NCBI GenBank assembly: GCA_018056045.1
Contig: JAGPGI010000097.1
Span: 1-8,438 of the forward strand
Length of the DNA: 8,438 bases
Direction: 5' to 3'
DNA from: Paracoccus sp. (in: a-proteobacteria)
Lineage (GTDB): Bacteria > Pseudomonadota > Alphaproteobacteria > Rhodobacterales > Rhodobacteraceae
Positions 1-7,253 of the stretch are shown here, one piece after another; the stretch's first letter is position 1, and each line of letters starts with the position of its first letter. The notes under the pieces were generated by a model, which was not told the DNA's origin, did not search any database, and saw only the letters and a program-made list of their open reading frames with translations. A program made the position numbers and the translations under genes.

Positions 1-137
1 CCGGCAACCAGATCATATTGACCGTCGATGCGGGCGGCGATGCGGTGGACGGCGCCGATGAATGCGCCCTGCCCGCCGCCGACCATGCCAAGCCGGATCC
101 GGGGGGCGCGCGCCTGCGCGGGGGTGGTCTGGGTCAT
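1..137 (-). CDS. Gfo/Idh/MocA-family oxidoreductase, N-terminal part (cut by window edge)
   Basis: Only the first 45 codons are visible; the gene continues beyond position 1. The start at 137 has a GAGGGA Shine-Dalgarno sequence 5 bases upstream. In-frame ATGs at 149 and 152 lack one, so I prefer 137. After a short Pro/Ala/Arg-rich leader comes a beta strand and a glycine-rich loop, LGMVGGGQGAFIG (about residues 16-28), then AVHRIAARID. This is the NAD(P)-binding Rossmann signature of Gfo/Idh/MocA dehydrogenases, and GGGQGAFIGAVHR is typical of one subgroup found in sugar-catabolic loci. It lies 69 bp downstream of thuB on the same strand, so it probably takes part in oxidising or reducing the same sugars. 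The catalytic EKP motif lies outside the window, so substrate and length cannot be judged. It differs clearly from ThuB (GTGGMA loop) and is not a fragment of it. Confidence 0.85.
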   Translation of the reverse strand, partial: MTQTTPAQARAPRIRLGMVGGGQGAFIGAVHRIAARIDGQYDLVA

Positions 138-154
138 GGTATCCCTCATCATGC

Positions 155-195
155 AAAAATGGCTCCGGCGGCGGCTGGGAGGGCCCGCCGCCGGA
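155..195 (-). terminator. Terminator-like hairpin with T-run between thuB and the next oxidoreductase
   Basis: A perfect 11-bp inverted repeat (arms 164-174 and 185-195, TCCGGCGGCGG / CCGCCGCCGGA) encloses a 10-base loop. In minus-strand direction the stem is followed after four bases by TTTTT (155-159). This is the form of an intrinsic terminator. It begins 11 bp after the thuB stop and ends just before the ribosome binding site of the next gene. It may end the thu transcript partly or fully, or reduce expression of the last gene. The downstream gene has no room for its own promoter after the hairpin, so partial read-through is the simplest reading. Confidence 0.7.
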
Positions 196-206
196 AGGGT
201 TACGCC

Positions 207-1256
207 CTAGACGGCCAGCATCCGGCCCGACTCGGCCGAGGATTCCTCGGCACGGTCAAGCAGCAGTTGCAGCGCCGCGCCACGGGCGAAGTCAGGCTCA
301 GCCGGCCCTTCGCCGCGAATGGCGGCGATGAAGCGCTGATAGATCGTCGGCACGGGCGGGGTTTCGACCTCGTGCCAAAGCGCGGTTTCCAGATCCGGCG
401 ACAGGCAGGCGCGCAGCCGGCTGACGCCGCCCTCGAAGCCGACCTCAAGCCCGCCCAGATCGCCATAGATGCGCAGGCGCAGATCGTTCAGATGGCCCGA
501 GGCAAAGCGGGTCGCGGCAACGGTGCCAAGAGCGCCGTTGGCCAGCACGATCTGCATGGTCGCGCTGTCATTGGCATCCAGCACATAGTCGCCGATCCTG
601 CCGCCCGGCGCCTTGTCAAAGGTCTTGAGCAGGCACGAAACCGCCTCGGCATCCTGCCCGGCGATGAAGGTCGCGAAATCAAGAATATGGATGCCGACAT
701 CGCCCAGAACCCCCTTGGAGCCATGGGCGGTCGAGACCCGCCACAGCCATTTCGGATCGGTCTTCCAGTCACCCCATGCGGGCTGGGTCAGCCAGCTTTG
801 CAGATAGGACGCCTCGAAATGGCGCACGGTGCCGATCTGCCCCTCGCGGACCATGCTGGCCGCCTTTTGCAGCGCCGGCACGTTGCGATAGCTGAGATTG
901 ACCATGTTCACCACGCCCGCATTGGCGGCGATCCCGGCCATGGCCTCGGCATGGGCGGCATTGGTCGCCAGCGGCTTTTCGCACAGCACATGCTTGCCCG
1001 CCGCCAGCAGCGGAATGGTCGTCGGGTAATGCGCGCCGTCCGGCGTCACATTGGTCACGGCGTCGAATTCGCCCCAGGCGAGCGCCTCTTCGATCGAGGC
1101 AAAGCCCTTGGGGATCTTGTGCGTGGCCATGAACTCGGCCAGCTGGGCGGGGCGGGTATCGACACCCGCCACCACCTCGACGCCGGGAATCGCGGCAAAG
1201 GCCTCGGCATGGTTTGCAGCCATCCCGCCCGTGCCAAGGATCAGCATCCGCACCAT
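207..1256 (-). CDS. thuB: ThuB-type Gfo/Idh/MocA oxidoreductase (3-keto-sugar forming)
   Basis: A protein of 349 residues, the usual size for a Gfo/Idh/MocA dehydrogenase, predicted cytoplasmic. The N-terminal Rossmann domain has the loop LGTGGMA at residues 7-13 and an acidic Asp33 (AGVDTR) that suggests NAD(H) preference. The family motif CEKPLA is at 92-97, with Lys94 as expected catalytic residue. GDVGIHILD (185-193) supplies the Asp/His pair (Asp186, His190) in the C-terminal substrate domain. Its position directly after thuA in the order EFGKAB supports thuB. In rhizobia ThuA and ThuB together turn imported disaccharides into 3-keto derivatives. The ATG overlaps the thuA stop (TGATG, one shared base), so translation is probably coupled; GAGGGG lies 9 bases upstream. 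An alternative ATG at codon 4 is possible but less well spaced. The exact substrate is inferred from the operon. Confidence 0.9.
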   Translation of the reverse strand: MVRMLILGTGGMAANHAEAFAAIPGVEVVAGVDTRPAQLAEFMATHKIPKGFASIEEALAWGEFDAVTNVTPDGAHYPTTIPLLAAGKHVLCEKPLATNAAHAEAMAGIAANAGVVNMVNLSYRNVPALQKAASMVREGQIGTVRHFEASYLQSWLTQPAWGDWKTDPKWLWRVSTAHGSKGVLGDVGIHILDFATFIAGQDAEAVSCLLKTFDKAPGGRIGDYVLDANDSATMQIVLANGALGTVAATRFASGHLNDLRLRIYGDLGGLEVGFEGGVSRLRACLSPDLETALWHEVETPPVPTIYQRFIAAIRGEGPAEPDFARGAALQLLLDRAEESSAESGRMLAV

Positions 1257-2041
1257 CAGCGATACCCCTCTTCGCCGTCCTGATGCAGTTTCGGGCCGCG
1301 CTCGGTGATCGGCTCAAGCGCCTTTTCGACCGGGACATTCGGGGCAGCGCCCGGATCGGCGATGCGCGCGGCCGGGTTATAGGCCCATTTGACCGCGTTC
1401 AGGATCACGCGCTGGACATTGGCGTCGTGATAGGTCGGATAGGTCTCGTGCCCGGGGCGGAAATAGAACACATTCCCCGCGCCCCGCTTGTAGGTCAGCC
1501 CGGAACGGAACACCTCGCCGCCGGCGAACCAGCTGACGAAGACGGTCTCGAGGGGTTCGGGCACGCCAAAGGGCTCGCCATACATTTCCTCGTTTTCCAG
1601 CTCGAAATGATCGGGCAGGCCGGCGGCGATGGGGTGGTTGCGCGAGGTCAGCCACAGCCGCTCGCGTTCGCCCGCCTCGCGCCAGCTGAGATTGCAGGGC
1701 GTGCCCATCAGCCGCTTGAAGGGTTTCGAGAAATGCGCCGAATGCAGGAAGATCACGCCCATACCCGACCAGACGGCATTGGCGACGCGCTCGACCACGA
1801 CGTCGCTGACCTCGCCATGGGCCTTGTGGCCCCACCAGATCAGCACGTCGGTTTCAGCCAGCTTTTCGGGGGTGATGCCGTGATCGGCGTCCTGCATGAC
1901 GACGGTGCTGGCGGAAACGCCGCTGTCGCGGTTCAGCGCGTCGGCGATGGTGGTGTGCATGCCCTTGGGATAGATCCCGGCGACGATTGCGTTTTCCTGC
2001 TCGTGGACGTTCTCGCCCCAGACGGTGACACGGATTGTCAT
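1256..2041 (-). CDS. thuA: ThuA-like sugar utilisation protein
   Basis: A protein of 261 residues, the size I recall for rhizobial ThuA, with no signal peptide, so cytoplasmic. It is a single ThuA domain (class I glutamine amidotransferase-like fold) from about residue 3 to 220. Recognisable conserved blocks are VTVWGENVHEQ (5-15), GMHTTIADAL (27-36), DVLIWWGHKAHG (65-76), FLHSAHFSKPFKRLMGT (98-114), WREAGERERLW (120-130), HFELENEEMYGEPF (145-158) and FYFRPGHETYPTYHD (192-206). Several conserved His, Glu and Asp residues fit a metal or sugar pocket. The start has AGGAG about 9 bases upstream, and longer upstream in-frame starts would run into the end of thuK. In S. meliloti thuA is needed with thuB for trehalose and related sugar catabolism through 3-keto derivatives; its exact reaction is less certain. 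It overlaps thuB by one base. Confidence 0.93.
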   Translation of the reverse strand: MTIRVTVWGENVHEQENAIVAGIYPKGMHTTIADALNRDSGVSASTVVMQDADHGITPEKLAETDVLIWWGHKAHGEVSDVVVERVANAVWSGMGVIFLHSAHFSKPFKRLMGTPCNLSWREAGERERLWLTSRNHPIAAGLPDHFELENEEMYGEPFGVPEPLETVFVSWFAGGEVFRSGLTYKRGAGNVFYFRPGHETYPTYHDANVQRVILNAVKWAYNPAARIADPGAAPNVPVEKALEPITERGPKLHQDGEEGYR

Positions 2042-2056
2042 TTCATGCTCCTGCTT

Positions 2057-2072
2057 GTCCCGCATGCGGGAC
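2057..2072 (-). promoter_or_regulatory. 16-base perfect palindrome between thuK and thuA
   Basis: GTCCCGCATGCGGGAC is a perfect palindrome in the 43-bp gap between the thuK stop (2085) and the thuA start (2041). As RNA it can fold into a six-pair G/C-rich stem with a CATG loop. It ends a few bases before the thuA ribosome binding site (AGGAG). There is no T-run, so I read it as an mRNA processing, stability or translation element rather than a terminator. A protein-binding site is an alternative. Confidence 0.5.
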
Positions 2073-2084
2073 GGTTGGTATGGG

Positions 2085-3092
<1,008 letters not shown>

Positions 3093-3095
3093 GAC

Positions 3096-3925
<830 letters not shown>

Positions 3926-3929
<4 letters not shown>

Positions 3930-4888
3930 TTCGAGTCCTCCCCCGACAGATCGACGCGGCCCAGCCAGATATACAGGCTGACGAACACGGCGATGATGGC
4001 GAACAGCAGCGTCGATTGCGCGGCGCCATAGGCGAACTTGTCGAAATCGATCATGTTTTCACGGCTGATGACGGACATGGTCTTGGTCGCCGTCGAATTG
4101 GGCGTCAGCACATAGACCAGATCGAAGATGCGCAGCGCGTCCAGCATGCGGAAGATGACCGCGACCATCAGCGCCGGCTTGATCAGCGGCAGCGTGACGC
4201 GGAAAAACACCTTGACCGGATTGATGCCGTCGATCTTTGCCGCCTCGTAGATGTCGCGCGGCACCATCTGCAATCCGGCAAGGATCAGCAGCGCCATAAA
4301 GGGCGTGGTCTTCCAGATATCGACGATCAGCACCGCCGTCATCGCGGTGTCGGGGCTGGCGGTCCATGCCACCTTCTGGCTCAGCAGGCCAAGGCTCATG
4401 CCGATGTCGTTCAGGATCCCGAACTGGTCGTTCAGCATCCATGCCCACATCTTGGCCGAAACGATGGTCGGGATCGCCCAGGGGATCAGGATCGCGGCGC
4501 GCACGAAGGCCCGGCCCTTGAATTCGGCATTCAAGACCAGCGCCACGATCAGACCCAGACAGGTCTCGAAAAACACCGAGACAAAGGAAAAGCGGATGGT
4601 GTTCCACACCGCGTTCCACCACGCCGGATCGACCAGCGTGCCGCGCCAGACCACCTTGCCCGAGCTGAGCGTGCGCATGGAAAGATAATTGTCAAAGCCG
4701 ATCCATTCGCCGCCATACAGGTTCGACAGCGTGGTATTGGTCAGCGAAAACCAGATCGTGCGTCCAAGCGGCCAGGCCGCGACCAGAAACAGCGCGAAAA
4801 GCATGGGGGCCAGAAACCAGAAAGCCGCCCTTTGCCGACGCTGCCGCAGGCTGGGACCGCTGGCGCGGCCCGCGATACGGTCAGTCAT
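3926..4888 (-). CDS. thuF: Sugar ABC transporter permease (MalF/UgpA type)
   Basis: An inner-membrane permease of 320 residues, partner of the MalG-type protein encoded next. The N-terminus is basic (RQRRQR, 15-20), fitting a cytoplasmic start. Six spans can be placed at about 21-43, 97-120, 128-150, 185-207, 238-260 and 290-310. The EAA loop is YEAAKIDGINPVKVFFR (214-230) followed by LPLIKP (233-238). GAWNEF-type residues are absent, as expected for the F rather than the G subunit. The start is preceded by GAGGAG about 10 bases upstream. It is 82 bp from the binding-protein gene with a hairpin in the gap, so permease expression may be lower than that of the binding protein. It overlaps thuG by 4 bases. 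Confidence 0.94.
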
Positions 4889-4927
4889 GGGTGAAACTCC
4901 TCAACGGGCCTGATGGGCCGGGGGTTG

Positions 4928-4953
4928 GGGCTGGCGCGAAATTTCGCCAGCCC
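4928..4953 (-). promoter_or_regulatory. Intercistronic hairpin between thuE and thuF
   Basis: A 9-bp perfect stem (arms 4928-4936 and 4945-4953, GGGCTGGCG / CGCCAGCCC) encloses the loop CGAAATTT. The core GCGAAATTTCGC (4935-4946) is itself a perfect palindrome. It lies 18 bp after the thuE stop and is followed in minus direction by C-rich sequence without a T-run. Hairpins here are common in binding-protein operons such as malE-malF, where they protect the upstream message and reduce permease expression. That role is inferred for this case. A weak or Rho-assisted terminator is the alternative. Confidence 0.65.
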
Positions 4954-4970
4954 GCCTGAGGCAGGGGGAA

Positions 4971-6251
4971 TTACCAGCCGGAGCCTTCGATATCGGTCAG
5001 GTCAAGCTCAAGAACCTCAAGGTTCTCGGCTGCGGTGCCGGTGCCCGACAGCGTGTCATGCACCGCCGACCAGAACTTGGCCGACACCTCGTTATACTTG
5101 CCCTTGGTCGGCCCCGAGGGACGCGGCACGGCATTGGCGAAGATGTCCTTCCAGCGCGGGATCAGTGGCACGGCCGCAGCAATCTCGGGGTCGTCATACA
5201 GCGCCACCACCGTCGGCAGGTGGCTGTCCATCAGCGCGCGCATCTTCTGCGCCTCGGCCGAGGCGAGGTACAGCACCAGATCGGTCGCGGCCTCTTGTTT
5301 GGTCGAGAACTTGGACACCGCGACGTTCCAGCCGCCCAGCGTCGCGGCCGAGCCGCCCTCGGCGGTGCCGGCGGGCAGCGGCGCCACCTCGAACTTGCCC
5401 TTGACGGCGCTGTCATCGCCGGCACTCAGCCCATAGGCATAGGGCCAGTTGCGCATAAAGACGGCGTTGCCCGTCTGCCAGACGCCGCGCGCGTCCTCTT
5501 CCTTGTGCGACAGCACGCCCGGGGGCGAGATGGTGCCGATCCAGGATTTCGCCTCGTCCAGCGCCGCGACCGCCTGCGGGTTGTTCACGGTGATGGTGCC
5601 ATCCGGGTCGATGATCTGACCGCCGCCATAGGACTTGATCCATTCCAGCGCGTTGCAGGTCAGCCCCTCATAGGCGCTGCCCTGCCAGACATAGCCCCAG
5701 ATATCGGCCTGTCCGGCGGCGCGCTCGCCGTCCTGAATGACCTGCGCGGTCTCTTTCAGCTCGACCCAGGTCTTGGGCACTTCCTTGCCGTATTTTTCCA
5801 GAAGGTCGCTGCGATAGAACAGCGCCGGCGCATCGGTAAAGATCGGCAGCGCCACCAGCTTGCCGCCGGCGGTCTGGCTTTCGATGACCGAGGGAAAATG
5901 CTGCCCCACCAGATCTTTCGCAGGTTCGGTCAGGTCGACGAAATATTCGGCCAGCTGCGGCGCCCAGACCACGTCGGTCTGATAGACGTCGACATCGGTG
6001 GTCCCTGCCGCCAGCCACAGCCGGTATTGCGCGAACTGGTCCGAGCTGGAGTTCGGCATCGGCACCACCGTGACCTTGTGGCCGGTGCGCTCTTCCCACG
6101 GTTTCACGATTTCCTTGAGTGTCTCAAGCTCCTTGCCCACGCCGCCGGCGACGTAGAACAGCTCGTCAGCCATGGCGGGCAATGCGACACACCCCATCAG
6201 CGCGGCAAGAGCGGCAGGACGCAGCGCGGCACCCCGGTGAAATTTCGTCAT
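4971..6251 (-). CDS. thuE: Periplasmic sugar-binding protein of the Thu ABC transporter
   Basis: The periplasmic receptor of the importer, 426 residues, family 1 extracellular solute-binding protein. Residues 1-28 form a Sec signal peptide: basic start, hydrophobic stretch LRPAALAALMGCVALP, cleavage probably after AMA (28), before DELFYV. Mature-domain blocks include MPNSSSDQFAQY (65-76), LAAGTTDVDVYQTDVVWAPQLAEYFVDL (80-107), ALPIFTDAPALFYRSDLLEKYG (134-155), GNAVFMRNWPYA (261-272) and GGWNVAV (306-312), the usual layout for disaccharide-binding proteins. The start at 6251 has a strong GGGGAGGAAATGC leader. Another ATG four bases upstream is out of frame, and an upstream in-frame start would run through the promoter leader. 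As first gene of the operon it is preceded by a promoter and a palindromic operator. Substrate is inferred from thuE of rhizobia; this family also includes receptors for other alpha-glucosides. Confidence 0.92.
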   Translation of the reverse strand: MTKFHRGAALRPAALAALMGCVALPAMADELFYVAGGVGKELETLKEIVKPWEERTGHKVTVVPMPNSSSDQFAQYRLWLAAGTTDVDVYQTDVVWAPQLAEYFVDLTEPAKDLVGQHFPSVIESQTAGGKLVALPIFTDAPALFYRSDLLEKYGKEVPKTWVELKETAQVIQDGERAAGQADIWGYVWQGSAYEGLTCNALEWIKSYGGGQIIDPDGTITVNNPQAVAALDEAKSWIGTISPPGVLSHKEEDARGVWQTGNAVFMRNWPYAYGLSAGDDSAVKGKFEVAPLPAGTAEGGSAATLGGWNVAVSKFSTKQEAATDLVLYLASAEAQKMRALMDSHLPTVVALYDDPEIAAAVPLIPRWKDIFANAVPRPSGPTKGKYNEVSAKFWSAVHDTLSGTGTAAENLEVLELDLTDIEGSGW

Positions 6252-6319
6252 GCATTTCCTCCCCTGATGAACCCGGTGCCTCCCAGCACCCGACGCGCGG
6301 AACGTCCTGTGACGCAACG

Positions 6320-6337
6320 TTCCGAAACCTTTCGGAA
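6320..6337. promoter_or_regulatory. Perfect 18-bp palindromic operator for the thu operon
   Basis: TTCCGAAACCTTTCGGAA has two exact 8-base half-sites (TTCCGAAA / TTTCGGAA) separated by two bases. It starts one base downstream of the predicted -10 box and covers the expected transcription start, where a bound repressor would block RNA polymerase. A near-copy lies at 6557-6574. The symmetry fits a dimeric helix-turn-helix repressor. The centre is not the CpG step typical of LacI-family sites, so I do not assign a family. Confidence 0.7.
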
Positions 6338-6338
6338 A

Positions 6339-6367
6339 AAATTAGCCGATCATTCCCGTCTGGTCAA
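6339..6367 (-). promoter_or_regulatory. Sigma70-type promoter of the thuEFGKAB operon
   Basis: Reading the minus strand, TTGACC (6362-6367) matches the -35 consensus at five of six bases. An optimal 17-bp spacer leads to TAATTT (6339-6344) as a weak -10. Transcription would start around 6326-6333, inside the palindrome at 6320-6337. The thuE start codon is about 75-80 bases downstream, leaving a leader with two small inverted repeats (GGAACGT/ACGTTCC at 6299-6323; GGTGC/GCACC at 6275-6290). No other promoter of similar quality is seen in the region. Confidence 0.6.
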
Positions 6368-6536
6368 CGATTCGTGACAGGACAAACAACGCCTGCGCGA
6401 GCCGGGAGCAGATTCCACGACCCCACAGTCGGGTTTCGAGAGAATATGCCGGGCAAGACCGGAATTTTGGTGAAAACGCGTAAAAGCGGCCTGAGCAGCC
6501 CCCGAAAATCGGGTCATAGGCGCTGTCTTTTCCCGC
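6368..6536. other. Intergenic stretch without recognisable gene
   Basis: This is the central part of the 381-bp gap between the sco gene and thuE. It lies between the thu promoter and the terminator behind sco. I find only a short inverted repeat, CCCGA AAA TCGGG (6501-6513). A minus-strand frame beginning at 6519 runs through it into the promoter, but it has no ribosome binding site or recognisable protein feature. It is A/T-richer than the coding regions around it, as expected for regulatory DNA. Confidence 0.5.
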
Positions 6537-6556
6537 AAAAACGCTGCAATGCAGCG
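6537..6556 (-). terminator. Intrinsic terminator behind the copper cassette
   Basis: On the minus strand CGCTGCATTGCAGCG is immediately followed by TTTTTG. The perfect inverted repeat (6542-6556, 7-base arms around one base) folds as a six-pair stem with a three-base loop, and the T-run is at 6537-6541. It lies 77 bp beyond the sco stop codon. This is the best factor-independent terminator candidate for the copper transcript, and it separates that transcript from the thu promoter. Confidence 0.65.
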
Positions 6557-6574
6557 ATCCAAAACATTTCGGAA
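6557..6574. promoter_or_regulatory. Second, imperfect copy of the thu operator palindrome
   Basis: ATCCAAAACATTTCGGAA matches the perfect operator at 6320-6337 in 15 of 18 positions. One half-site (TTTCGGAA) is exact; the other is degenerate. It is about 237 bp upstream of the first copy, centre to centre, and directly abuts the terminator hairpin at 6542-6556. A distal auxiliary site allowing DNA looping by the same repressor is a plausible reading. A chance match or a remnant is possible because the left half is weak. Confidence 0.45.
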
Positions 6575-6597
6575 GAAAGAATGGCCTTGGGCCAGAT

Positions 6598-6625
6598 GCG
6601 GCGCCGGGGGGAGGACCGGCGCCGC
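6598..6625 (-). terminator. GC-rich hairpin just after the sco gene
   Basis: A perfect 10-bp inverted repeat (6598-6607 GCGGCGCCGG and 6616-6625 CCGGCGCCGC) with an 8-base loop begins 8 bases past the sco stop. No T-run follows directly; a pyrimidine-rich TTCTTTCTTCC comes about 15 bases later. It may be the first of two tandem terminators or a 3'-end stabilising structure. Confidence 0.5.
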
Positions 6626-6632
6626 GCCACGA

Positions 6633-7253
6633 TCAGCCGCCCAGCAGCCGCCGCAGACTGGTCATCGCCCGCTCATGTTCTTCCTGATAGCCGATCAGGC
6701 CGGCATATTGGCCGTCGCTATCGAAAAGCAGCATGGTCGAGGAGTGATCCATATTATAGCCGCCGCCCTGGGTCGGCGATTTTCTGGCATAGATGCGAAA
6801 GGCCTTGATTGCCTTTGCAATTTCTTCGGGTGAGCCAGACACGCCCACGACGCCCGGCACCCAGGACACATAGTCGCGCAGGATATCGACCGGGTCGCGC
6901 TCGGGATCGACGGTGACGAAAAACACCCGCAGATCCTTGGCCTTGTCGCCCAGTTCCTGCTGCCAGGTGGCGATGTCGCCCAAGGTGGTCGGGCAGACAT
7001 CGGGGCAATGGGTAAAGCCGAAGAACACCGCCGAGGGCTGCCCCTTGAGCGTCTCAAAGGTAAAGGCGCTGCCATCGGTGGCGGCAAGGCGATAATCGCC
7101 CTGCCCCAGTTGCGTGGTTCCAAGCTCGGCGACCTCGGCCAGCCGCGGCGCGCCGAACTTCAGCCAGCCAAGACCCGCCAGCGCGACCAGAACAAGTGCC
7201 CAAAGCACCAGCCGCAGCCGGCGCAGCCCGGATTTCGGTTCAGTGGCCGGCAT
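6633..7253 (-). CDS. SCO1/SenC family copper chaperone
   Basis: A protein of 206 residues. A basic N-terminus (KSGLRRLR) and one hydrophobic span at about 14-32 anchor a periplasmic thioredoxin-fold domain. The Sco copper site is complete: Cys83 and Cys87 in THCPDVCP (CxxxC) and the distal His170 in NMDHSSTMLLFD. FFVTVDPERD (111-120) is a further family hallmark. Sco proteins deliver copper to, or reduce the thiols of, the CuA site of cytochrome c oxidase, often with PCuAC. I chose the start at 7253 because an upstream in-frame ATG would add residues deep inside the preceding gene, while this start gives the normal short cytoplasmic tail. The ATG overlaps the 3' end of the YcnI-PCuAC gene by 14 bases, so the two are probably translationally coupled. 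Names used for homologues include scoI, senC and prrC; I cannot choose between them. Confidence 0.93.
   Translation of the reverse strand: MPATEPKSGLRRLRLVLWALVLVALAGLGWLKFGAPRLAEVAELGTTQLGQGDYRLAATDGSAFTFETLKGQPSAVFFGFTHCPDVCPTTLGDIATWQQELGDKAKDLRVFFVTVDPERDPVDILRDYVSWVPGVVGVSGSPEEIAKAIKAFRIYARKSPTQGGGYNMDHSSTMLLFDSDGQYAGLIGYQEEHERAMTSLRRLLGG

Noticed and set aside
6183..6194. Lipobox-like LMGC in the ThuE signal peptide (Cys21)
   Set aside because: The hydrophobic stretch continues past the Cys and ends in a clear AMA cleavage site before DEL, so a soluble periplasmic protein is more likely; Met at -2 is also unusual for a lipobox.
6299..6323. GGAACGT/ACGTTCC inverted repeat in the thuE leader as a separate operator
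   Set aside because: The arms are only 7 bases with an 11-base spacer, and one arm overlaps the stronger palindrome. I kept it only as a note in the promoter entry.
6350..6562. Minus-strand frame of 70 codons in the intergenic region, containing a CLSCHE stretch
   Set aside because: It runs through the terminator and the thu promoter, lacks a ribosome binding site, and has no recognisable domain or coding-type codon bias.
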